Under the pieces are notes generated by a model. The model had not been told where the DNA came from. It saw nothing but the letters and a program-made list of their open reading frames with translations, and searched no databases. From Agrypnia vestita (taxonomy: Eukaryota; Arthropoda; Insecta; Trichoptera; Phryganeidae): a DNA stretch of 64,000 nt. Each line of letters starts with the position of its first letter. Position 1 is the stretch's first letter. Shown one piece after another: positions 31,208 to 43,200 of this stretch. The translations under genes and the position numbers were made by a program. The stretch covers positions 28,733 to 92,732 of the forward strand of contig JADDOH010010181.1 in assembly GCA_016648135.1 (NCBI GenBank), in the 5' to 3' direction.

Positions 31208-34200
31208 TTATTTCTCAAATTTGTTTTCTGGAAAATGTTGATAGGTGGGTTGACTTCCCTTACGGTGGGCTTTGATGTCAAGAAGACTTCTGCAATAATT
31301 TTTGAGCCATTTCAAAAAGTTGTGGATCTGGTGGATGAATCTCATGTCCGCATTCATTAATGGGAAGGTTGCAGAGATGTCTGCGCAGCGCCAAGTCCTG
31401 GCGAGCACACAGTGCTCTTGTGAATCCATTTCCTGTACCAAAAAGGGATAGTCGTTGTTTTTTTCTCCTTTCCATAGCAACCTGTTGAGTGAAATAAATT
31501 GTGTCTTATGATTGTTATATTTTGGCAAAATATAAAATAAATTACGAGAGTCTGAATAAAAGACAGAGTGGTAATGGTGATATAACATAGGTGATAGGAA
31601 TAGAAAAATCCATGTTGCTATTTCAAAGGTAGAAGTAGAAAATGTCTACTGTATTAGAGATATCCTCACCCAGAAGATACATATCTCATAAGATTCTTGA
31701 CGGAGATTCCTGTGCGAGGAAATGTAGAAGTAAGATGAGTTCCCGCAGGCAGAACAAATATGTCTAAGGATCTTAAAATGTTTTCATCACCATTCCAATC
31801 TGCTTCACTGTGTAAAACCATACACTTTATATTTTTTAACCAACAACATTCATCCACCAAACCAAGCTGGCTTATTTTTGGTTTAGTTTAGTGGAATAAG
31901 GCTGTAACTCGCGACTGTAATCACTAAGCCCGTACTTTAACTAATAGACCAACAAGCTACTCTAATGATATTATATGACGGTATAATATTAAATAAGGAT
32001 AGATAATATTTAAAAAATATAGTATATAAATTGCACTTGGTACACATGTGTTAAATTGGCATGAGCACACTAATATAGTATAAGATAAATACCTGTATAG
32101 AAGCTACTGGGTGGGTAGGTTTGAAAACTGGGGCTTTGGGTTTTGTCTCAACCTGCTTCTTCTCATCTTCCACTTTGATATCTGCCACTTTGCTATTGAA
32201 TATTTCATTGATCATTTCATCTCCAGCCATATAGACAGACACACCGATGCGGGCCAATATCTTCTGTGGCTGCCAATACTGACGGGCTCTGGTTTGCTCC
32301 TTACTGGAGTCATTTTTATCTGCAGAACCGTCTTTGTCCTTTTTGCCACGAACTTCTGCAACTAAACTCGCCCAATCCACTCCTAAGGCGTCACCCAAGC
32401 CTGAAATGATAACACATCGAATTATTGATTTTTTAAAGCTAAATTGTTTATAAGGGGCCATTCAAGTATTACGTAAGCAGAATTTTAGTAATTTTAAAAC
32501 CCCCCCTTCCCCTTGTCAGCAAAAGTAAGCAAAGCTCTTACTCCCTCTCCTATGCTTACGTAATCATTTGTATTTATTTTTACTTGGTATTTATATTTTG
32601 TATACAAGTAGGGTTGCCATATTATGTATTTAAATCATAAATTAAAAAAAAAAAAAGATGAAAAATATGAACAACGTGTGCAGTAATTTCACTACTTCGG
32701 TTCTTTCTAACGTAACCATAAAATATCGCGTGATTATTTTGGGGAATCTGTGAATCGGGGAATGACAAGTAGGGTTGCCATATGTGTTCAAATCAGAATC
32801 TACCAAATTGTGCTGAAAAATCAGAAAAAGTAAATGAATGTTGCTGACGTAATCATCATCCAGACCCCCCGTCCCCCATGTCATCAAAAATAAGCAAAGC
32901 AAAGACTCCCCCACCCCCCATTGCTGCTTACGTAAATACTTGAATGACCCCTAACACAATAAATAAATAATGCTTGTTCTACCAGAGGGGCCGTAGATGT
33001 TTATATTACTAGAAAAATATTTCCAAAACAATAAACTAGGTACAGTAAAAGCTCTTTAATACGAAATTCAGGGGACCGAAATTCAACAAAAAAATTCGAA
33101 TTACGGAAGTAGAATTAGTAGGAAGTTTGTAAACCATCAACACACTTTCTAAACATTTCCAAGTGTACAAACAAATGCATTTTTTAATATGTATATTCAA
33201 ACATATTTATTTGGCTAATGTTGCATTCATTTTTGTCAGTTGTTTCAATAAAATTAAAATAAATTACATTGATATGTGATCTTGAGCCATCAATTCAATT
33301 TTAAAACAGAAAAAATGAAAACAGCAAATATTGTACATCACTTCTCAGCGCTTTTCAATTTTGGCGCGATTTTTTAGAATTGTTGAAACAGTCGAATTGG
33401 CGATATCATATTTTTTCGCAATCTATTAATCGCCGTTATTCTTAATTTTCCTGTCCACATCTTTAATCAAATCCATTTTCATAGAAATAGTTAAAGTTTT
33501 GTACGCGCTGCGAACTAACGCTATTATAATTTGAAACGAAACACTAAGTAAAAATAAAATGCGAAAATAACTAAAATCTAACACGTGAACGTAATAAAAT
33601 ATCTAATATTCTTCACACTTATCAAATAACACAAAATATATTAAAATCGTAAATGAAGAGACTAAGATATCGAAAGTTTTCACGGAAATTACAGATATAA
33701 AGGCACAAAAAAGTCAATGCTGCAATGTTTTCACGCGATATATTTTCAATTCGAATAAAACACGAAGATGTAACAATTTAAGGGTACGCGCGCACTAGCG
33801 TTTTTTCGCCGCGCGGCGAAAAAACGCTGCGGCATAATGTCGCACCGCAGTGTTGTGACAAAGGGTTTTGAATCGTAGTGCGCGCACTTAGCGGCAAAAT
33901 AACGCAAAATGTTACAACTTTCTTGCGGCGCGGCGGTCATCGGCAAAAAAACGCATCTTTTTCGACGCGCACTACGCGCTGTTTCGCTGTACCATATAAT
34001 ATTTTATGTGAAAGAACAATGGCCACAAGCAATAATTCTGCTGATCTGGATGAAGATTTTAATATTGAAATGCTAATTAGGAAAGTTGAGAGAAGACCAC
34101 CATTGTACGATATTAATCCAAAAGAATATAGTGACAGAAATATTAAACATTTCTGAATGGAGTATTTTTATATGTGATAGAAGGTCCAACTAGTTTTAAA

Positions 34201-37200
34201 AATTCATAAAAACATTTTTTATTCATTCTATAATATTGGAAGAATTTTTCGGGGTAATCGTTAAGTTCACCAAATATTTTAAAGAACTGCCCGTTGTTCA
34301 AATGATCAGCGGCATTATGACGCAGTGCGCGCGCCTGCTGTTTTCGCCGCGCGTCAAAATGTCGCAGTGCGCGCGCCTGCCGTTTACGCCGCGAGTCAAA
34401 ATGTCGCAGTGCGTGCGCCTACTGTTTACGCCGCGAGTCAAAATGTCGCAGTGCGCGCGCCTGCCGTTTACGCCGCGAGTCAAAATGTCGCAGTACGTGC
34501 GCCTACTGTTTACGCCGCGAGTCAAAATGTCGCAGGTTTTTTTGCCGCGCGGCGAAAAAGCGCTAGTGCGCGCGTACCCTAAAACTCCAAAACCGGCGAC
34601 AAAATTTCAACTAATCTCGTCTTTTGGCGAGATATCGTAAAACATCTTTACCCTGCGCCACAGTATAGTAAAGCATACAGTATTATATCTTCATACAAAC
34701 AGCCGAAACGACACCCTTCGAAATCTCGGTATACTTCAGACTGCTCAGCCGCCGCAGGGCTGCAGTAACGTGCGGGCGCAAGCAGTGTGAGACGCTCCCA
34801 CGCATACATTTAGGTCAATTTATGGCACCCCAAACCATAAAGAGTCAGTCAATGAGCAGCCCTGGTGCGTGTTTAACCAAGTTTAAGTACCAAGCGGCCG
34901 TAGGTATTTATTTCAAGGACACTGCCAAGATAACATACTGTATGTATTTATTATACTGTGCCTGCGCGCTGCCGTCGGCCGGTCGGGGATATTTTATGAC
35001 TTTTATTACTGTCATATAGATCATCAAAGGCCTGTGAGGGCCCTGAGCGGTCATTCCCTCAGCGTAGGTATAAAAAACACTAGCAAATGGTTAGCAAATG
35101 TTAACATTTACATAAATGACTTCGTGTCAAATTTCATAATTTTCTCTGAAATTTTTTTCGTATTTGGAATTAGCCATTTTTTCGAATTATAGGAAGCATT
35201 TTGTATGAAAATTCATTTGAGGGGGATAAAATATGATTAAATTTTTCGAATTATACCGAATTTCGAATTATAGTTGTTTGTATTAACGAGCTTTTACTGT
35301 ATTATTTTTCTTTATTTGAAGTTACGAAATGTCTCTTGTTCATCAAATAAATGAATATGATTATTTCCCCTGCAGTCTCAGAGTTAATTCAAAAAGGACA
35401 CCTACTGTCTGAAAAACAAAAATGCCGCTGGGATACTGTAGGGTCGTCAAGAGCATTTTTTGCAAAATTATTATTTACGTTAACAAAAATGGAATCACCC
35501 AGAGAAGTAAAAAAAAAAGTTAACAGGAATACTTTGCTCTTAATGACAGAGTCGACTTCAAATATTTCTCTATTTAATTTTTTCAGTGAGAAATTTCTGT
35601 ACTGTTGTACTGTGTACTGCTCAAGGCAGCCAAGAAGTGATTCCCAGCATAATTTAAATAGATTGCGTGGTTGATTTTTCTCAAAACCTCAACTCGTATT
35701 TGTCATTATTATAAGGTTGCACAGGACATTTCATTGCATGTTGTATATAGTATCTTCACTCATTAATTTTTTTTAATTTTTATTTTATTTTTTAAAATAG
35801 AGATGCGAACACGGAATTACAATGTTACATCAATATTCTTACTATTTTCAAATTAAGCTAAAGGCTTGTGCTATGAGAATAGGACTAACTTGCTTGTCTG
35901 GAGTGAGATTCAAACCTGCGACCTTTGGATCACGAGGCGAGAGTCCTAACCGCAAGGCCAACAAGCTAAACTAATGCTTGGTTTAAAAGCTACACTTTCG
36001 TCTGAATTAAGCTAACCACTTGCTGTTCCCGCATCAACATCCCGCACCTGTCAATTCTTCGCGAATTGGGTAACAGTTATTTGTAATATTCTTTAAATTT
36101 TAGAAATTCTTCATCATTCTAATCCGGTTTCACTATCATTGCAAATTATCTGGGGCACAGGATTTTCGATTCTAATAAATGCTCGAAACTTACGAAGTGT
36201 ATTCTCATGCAGCTAGTTCATCATTGCCTACTTTTTATTGTGAAATGCGGATGAAATGCTTTCTTGGATGCCGTGTCTCTTTTAAAACCATGCAGAGAAT
36301 GAGCTAAAATCAGCCTGCACCTTAACTCATCATAAATCTATTTTGGTTTGGCTACCAAATAATAAATGGCAATAAAATAAAAATTGTGGCTCCCCCGTGC
36401 AGCACTGCTGACAAAGATTGTGCACTCTATTGTAAAGAAGTGACAATGACAATAACAAAACTAACCTGTATAAAGTACTAAAAAAACTTAACAATAATAA
36501 AAAAAAAATGTTTTGAAATCAGTTTTTGGACACACAGAACAGCTGATGTTTTGTCACACACATCCCAGTTAAATAGATCTCGGATAGTGTCTGCTGTACA
36601 TTAATATGATTACAACTCAAATAATTCACAATAAAACCGATTACATAATTAATATAAATAGTAATAATTATTATCTTATAATACCTTTGACTCGTTGGTC
36701 TTCTTCAAGTTCCCCGTCAGATATTTCTTCAAAATCTAGATTGTCAAGAGCGTCTTCTGTATCATTTTGCTCTTGATTTTGTTCCGTTTTAACTTCTGCA
36801 GTTGGGGCTGCCGCTACAGATTCCTATAATATACAAAATGTCTTAGAATAATAGTGGCTTAAGGCGCCATAGTACATGATTCACATTTTTGCAGTCGGGT
36901 CAATCTAGTGTAAAGTTTTCAAATCTTGCCAAAATTACAGCTAAACATGCATTCAACCAATTTTATTATGAAAGGTCCATTCACTCTTAAAGTTTTATAT
37001 GTTTAAAAAAATCTATTTGTTTAAAAAAAAGTCAACAAAATACTTTGTGATCATCACAAATAAAATATAATCCCGAAGGACTATTTAAATTTTCTAGCAA
37101 TATAGTTATCTTTGGTACACTTTATCTCAAAATATTTTCGCCTGAAGACCATATTTTTGGGTAGATTCTTAAATAAAACATTTTCAAAAAGTTAAAATTC

Positions 37201-40200
37201 ACATTCCATCCCCTATATTGCAGTATCAAAAAACCATTAAAACATTGATTTTTTAAATAAAATTTTACATGCCTACTAAGAGAATTTAATTTTTATTAAT
37301 ATTATACCTCCTACTCAAGAATTTGAATTAATTAAATCGTATAGTCTGTTAAAAGATGATCTTATTTTGTAGCGACTTCGGTGGTCAAACCAACCACGAT
37401 GGTCGTAAGATTATGCTTCCGTTAGTTTATACAAATATGTATATTCTAAAATGCCACATAAACTTTGCCAAAGGTTAATAAAGGGAAGGTACCCGTTAAA
37501 AAAAAAAGTATTTTAAGTAATCATATATTGCGCAAAAAAGGGTAAATTAAAAAAAAAAAAAAAAAATTAAAAAAAACAAGGGTAAAAAAAAACAGAAAAT
37601 CAACTTTTAAATCAGTTTAAAATATTTGAATTTGAATGTCGCCATTTTACTTTTTTACAACTGTCAAAATTTATTCATTTTTGTGGACTGATTCTAATGT
37701 TTTTTTCTATTATTCCTTTCTGTTTTCTTAAAACAATATATATATATATATATAAAAATATATACTTTGTTCTGTATACACACTGAATTTCAGTCCTCTT
37801 TATTTTTTTTGTTGGTCGCAATCCTAGGATTGGTCTGCAACAAGCGCTCGATTTCTCCACTCTTCATCTCTTGGTAGGTGCTACAGCACAACACATCTCC
37901 GATAATTTGGTCTACGTAGCTTAATCTTAATCTCTTTATTATATACGAGCAATATTTTTAAGGAAATAAGATACCCTGTTTAATTCTTCACCCAAAGTTA
38001 ATCATTATTTGTTAATGGAATAGTGATGTGAAATCTTTTAAATCATATTTTTTTAAAGTGTTTTTACTTTGACTGAAATATTTTCAGTAAAACGATATAA
38101 GATTTTTGCGAGTTTATTTGTTTTTTAAAAATATATCCAATTAAGAATTTCAATGTTTAACGACATGAATTTTTTATTGTTGATATATAACATATGTATT
38201 TATTTAAGTTTTCTCAGTTGTATATATGGTAACATATGATTTGCTATAATAAAAGTGTCCCTTTTGTGACGTTGTATACTACAAAAAAACGCGTACTGCG
38301 TAATAATATTGCGTACTGTAATCGTATCAAACTTTTTGGTAGAATTTATTCTAATCTCCAATTTTTATGCAAACTATTTTGCGTTTCGATGAAGAGGAAT
38401 TGAGGTAATCATAAAAAAAAAATTACCCTATATAACTTTTGAAGCGCGAAAATATGTATATCGAAATTTTAGTATGTTTAGGCGCATCGATATACTTTGT
38501 ACGGCATGATTTTATCTTTGATTGATTGTCAAGGATATACTTAGTTTATTTTTGAATAATCCTCCTTATATAACCGAAGCTATCCGGATGAAATAAAAAA
38601 GTATTAAAAGGAAATGTTAATACACAATGTCACAAAAATCTTTTGATGTTTAACTAATGATAAGATGTAGGAGGTAAGTTTTCAGTTTTGTGTTTTATAA
38701 TTTAAGTAATATCAGCTATGTTTCTCATAATCAAGTCTTATGATTCGATCCACGAGTATGTGTTTTTTGATGTTCCTTTTCTCCCGTTCAACTTTAAAAA
38801 ATTTGATCACTTAAGCCAGCCGTACAATAGGTCGTAAGCCCCCCCAAAGACTTCCATACCCCAGAAATCACAAAGCAGAAGATACCATACTTATTTTCCC
38901 ATAAAAAATATAATTACATTCTATGAGGCATCTACCATATATCTCGATTAAAAAAAATCTTATTGAAATTTAGGTTTTTATAATTGGAAATTAATTGAGT
39001 TTGTTTTATAAATTATGTAACAGAGCTTGTCTAAATTCTTTCTAATTAATGAGCCAAAAATGTTCAAGCAACAATATTCAAATATTAATTGGTATGGAGA
39101 TAAACGACTTCAAAAGTTTTCATTTTTTTATTTATATTTCTAATTTATTTTCTGTTAAACATTGAATTGTTATTTAAGTAACTTTTATAGAATAATAAAA
39201 ATACATTTTCTTCAAAACGAGTCAAATAAAATGATTAAAACTTGCAGAAGGCAAAGTTATTATCATTTTATTTTACTTGTATTAATGTGAATGAATTTTG
39301 AATATTCGATACAAGTTACTTTCATGAGTTTTACGTATTACTTACAGAAGATAATTCAGAAATGTATAAGTCATATATCTCGATAACTATCGATATTAGG
39401 ACTTATTTATATTAATATTTCGATTCATAACTTATTTAAGGCAAGAATTTACAAGTACATTTTGAATGATTTTAAATTTTGATTATTTTTTGGGTGGGAT
39501 GGTTTCTGTTTAATTTATTTAAAATAAATATTACTTTTTATAAAAATATTTCCATCCTCGATACAAATATTCGGCTATCGCCGATTTGCTTTCTGCTAGG
39601 CCCCGCGGGCAGCTATTCTGGCTGCTAGGTGACCAGAGATAGCCGCTGCGCGGCCAATTGTGTCTGCTGCATAGCAAGATTCCATTTTTGAATATGGAAA
39701 ATAAACTAAATATCAAGAAAAAGGAAGTGGTCTACAACAGCATAACCCTATTTAAGGCTGATCTTATGAACGAAAGATGAAATATATATAGCATGGTTGT
39801 ATATTTTACATGCAAAATTTTAAAAAAATCCGTCCCGTCTATTAATCACATAAAACTTCTGAATAATCGAACATCCATACTGTTAAAAAGTTAACTTGAT
39901 AAAACAACTTGATAAAACTTCTGCATTCATATTGTGAACTCGTTAAATCGCATTCTGCCTATCAGACTTGCATTCCGACATTCGCATTCATCTTGAGTCA
40001 TTAATTTCCACAAAGCTCCTCCATCATATCGCCGGTTTGTGATATTGAGTCTTCCATTTATGTATATAAATACGGAGAAAATAACACGTAAAATGACATT
40101 AAGCTCAATATAAAGAATACAAATACGAAACGAAACATGCTAACATCAAACAAGCGTCAAATGTCAAAAAGCGGTATTGCCAGCAAAAAAAATATATTTC

Positions 40201-43200
40201 CGCGTCACAGTTGGCTGTTTTCTGTGACAATAAAAACACAGATTTTAAAAACATTCCGTGAGAATATTTAAAAATAATGATTAATTTCCGATAGTTTAAT
40301 ATAATTTGAATGTTTTTTAATATCAGTTTGTTCGTATTCCTAATTTTTAAAATCTTTTTAATGTACTCTAAAACGTCTTTTTAACTGGCAACAGAAATTA
40401 TCCACTAACAACATCATTTTTAGTGTAATTAATATATAGATGTTAAAAGTAATAAATATATAAGTAAAAAAAATATTTTTATTAATATTACCGTAAAAGA
40501 AATTATAAATTTCGTTAATTTCAGTAATATTTCGTGCATTATTTAATCCTGCGCGCTAACATTTAAGAATGGAAAAAATCTATATATTTGGTTGTATTGT
40601 AAACCTTGTATATACATTATTTACATCCCTGAAGAAATCGCATTTTCACAAGCGATTTGTTGAACTAGCAAAATTTTTTTATTGAAAGGGTCACGCACAT
40701 TGCCCTTCGCAATTGGAATGTCAGGTGTTAATGTTAGCGCATTTCTACGATTTGATTTGCTTAGTTCAGATAATTTACATACACCAAAAGAACAAATATC
40801 AGTATTTGAAAGTTGATAGATTTCGACACCAGCGCTGGAGATGCGGCAAAAAAGTGCAACATTTGTCAGAAGTATGAAACTTGCCAGGTACAGTGGCCTC
40901 TAAGTGTTAAACCTTGAAATTTTGAACATGTAAAAATTTATCATCTTCGGGCTCACGGTATCATATATAAAACTCGGATATATACGGGTCACTTGTCGAT
41001 AGCTCAGTTAAAATTTCATCAAAAAGAGCAAAATGATTTTGTATTGACATTATTAATTACAGTTAAAATTTGTTTGTTAAGGTCAAAATATGCGCCGTCA
41101 GCAAAACTGTTTCTTATTTTACCAGATACCTCGAGCTTGTGTTAGACAAAATAACCAGTAAATATATTTCATAAACTCCCAGTATCACATATGATACCGT
41201 GGGCTCGAAGAGGATGTGGAATAATATTTGTAGTAAAATAAAAGTGTGGTTTCCCACCTTTTTGACTAGATCTGCAGTTTCCTGCTTCAGCCCTGGTGCA
41301 TCCGCTGGAGTTGCTTTAGGGGTTGGCTTCTCAATATCCTGTTCCACCATCTAATTGTTCATCAAAAACATTTTTAAGAATTCAGTGTTTTTAAATGTTT
41401 TCATACTTCAATATATGTATTAACATTTTGAATATTTTCCTGTATGATCATATTTTTAAGTCAGTAAAAATAAAATGTAATAAATTAACACCACTTTAAA
41501 ATGTATAAAATACATAAAAAAAATTATTAGGTGTACAAACAAGTTTCCGCCGTTTGACAAAATTTGGTGCCACCAGTAAGTTACGGTTAAAGTTGTCAAA
41601 TGTAAAACGTCATTATTGTAAGGTTGGACATCTGTCAACAACATAACCTTAAAATATTAGTTATTTTTTATCAGTATAACATATTCTTTTGTGTGTGAAT
41701 ATGTGGAGTTTTGAGCCGAATAAGCGTCATTTGCGAGAACTTTTGATTTACTTTATCAATTTGAAGAAATCTGCAGCTGAGGCGCATTGATTGCTTGTAG
41801 AAGCATATGGTGAGGCTGCCTTAAGTGAGAGAAGTTGTCGTGAGTGGTATCAAAAGTTTAAGAGTGAATTTGACATTGAAGACAAAGAACGTAGCGGAAG
41901 GCCGAAAGTGTACGAAGACGAACAAAACCATTACTGGGACCGTCTACCGAACATAATTGATGAGATTGAGTTGAGCACTCGAGGAAAAGCGTGCCGACTA
42001 CTACTCCAGATACGACAAAATTATACTCCTGCATGATAATGCTCGTCCAAATGTTGCGGCGCCGCCAAAAACCTATTTGGAAACACTCAATTGGAAAATT
42101 TTACCCCACCCACTGTATTCACCAGACATTGCTCCTTCTGATTTCTACTTGTTTCGATCGATGGCGCATGGCTTGTCTGAGCAACACTTCACATCATATG
42201 AAGATATCGAAGATTGGGTCGATTCGAGGATTGCCTCAAAAGATTAAGCATTCTTCCGATGCGGTATCCGTATGCTGCCAGAAAGATGGGAAAGTAGTGG
42301 CAAGTGACGGACAATACTTTGAATAAAACAGTAGCCTCTGTTCTTTCACAATAGATACCCAATTTTTGATAAAAAAAAAATCAAAAACTTATTTGTACGC
42401 AGAATGACTAAAAATGACTTATTTACACTCGGTGTGTTGATATGAATGGCAAATACTAAAATCTCCTTTAAATGTTTTCCCAGTTAATAAGTTTTAACTT
42501 GCTGTTTGTTGGAAAATATCTTTCGATAATAAAGGAGAAGAATGTGGTCAATTTTAAGTCCTTATATTGTACTTAAATTCTTGTTGAAAAACATATTCAC
42601 ATAAGAAGTCATGCAGAAATATAAAATCTTATGGAGAATTCCACAGAATTGACGGCAGAATAAACAAATTTATATTTACTTATAATGAAGCTTTTCATTG
42701 TAATCATGATCACTGTACATTATTTTGAAAGTTTTGTAAATAGCAAAAGAAGACTACAGTTTGCAAAGGCACGTAATTACTTTACATAAAAATTTATAGA
42801 AACGAACCTCCGCACTACCGTCATTTTGGAAATAACCTTAGATGTTTTGGAAACACATAATTTATCTTGAAAATATCTGTATAAAATGTTAAGTGATTTG
42901 TAATGTGACATTAAGGACAAAATGTTATAATACAAAAGATAAACAAGAAGTAAATGAAAATTAGTGACTGTGAGTTAGTGGAAATCATTTTTTTTTATTT
43001 ACGCTTCAACAGGCCAAGAGGCCCAATTACAGAAGCGAAACACATCACAAAACACCCAGGCTTGAGCAAATTACACAGATTAATTGTGACCTCACCAGAA
43101 ATCGAACCCGGAACCCTCGATATGAGAGGCCAGTATCATACCCAGTGGCCCTCGCAGCCCACTGCGTATGGTACTGGCCACGTATGCATGGATAGCTGAA

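Larger units (their letters stand above)
33782..34579. mobile_element. PIF/Harbinger-type element nested in the pogo element
   Basis: GGGTACGCGCGCACTAGCG (33782) mirrors CGCTAGTGCGCGCGTACCC (ending 34579), followed by further 'CGCCGCGCGGCGAAAAA' symmetry inside. TAA target duplications (33779-33781, 34580-34582) match the TWA preference of PIF/Harbinger. It contains a MADF-start reading frame and a 42-bp tandem array. No DDE transposase remains. GC-rich termini contrast sharply with the AT-rich host intron. Confidence 0.85.
33043..35299 (-). mobile_element. pogo/Tigger element, host of a nested insertion
   Basis: CAGTAAAAGCTCTTTAATAC (33043) mirrors 'GTATTAACGAGCTTTTACTG' ending 35299, with TA on both sides. 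On the minus strand at about 33340-33500 the reading 'MDLIKDVDRKIKNNGD' ... 'IAKKYDIANSTVSTILKNR' is the N-terminal psq-type helix-turn-helix of Tigger transposases, with stops between the parts. The DDE domain is gone. The body is split by the PIF-type element at 33782-34579. Total 2257 bp, of which about 800 bp is the insertion. Confidence 0.8.
36824..41257. other. ZC3H13 intron 7: repeat-rich, no gene
   Basis: Contains A-rich runs (37500-37580), a TA microsatellite (37736-37760), an FB1 scrap (38803-38865, 'GATCACTTAAGCCAGC'), a long-TIR arm (39245-39470) and a hammerhead-like scrap (40620-40665). Nothing coding was recognised. Confidence 0.5.

Noticed and set aside
34315..34545. CRISPR-like regular repeats
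   Set aside because: Units abut with no unique spacers, and the genome is eukaryotic.
34236..34640. Repetitive 14-residue-repeat protein on either strand
   Set aside because: Direct consequence of a 42-bp unit divisible by three inside a PIF element. Both strands are open, which is not what selection on a protein would produce.
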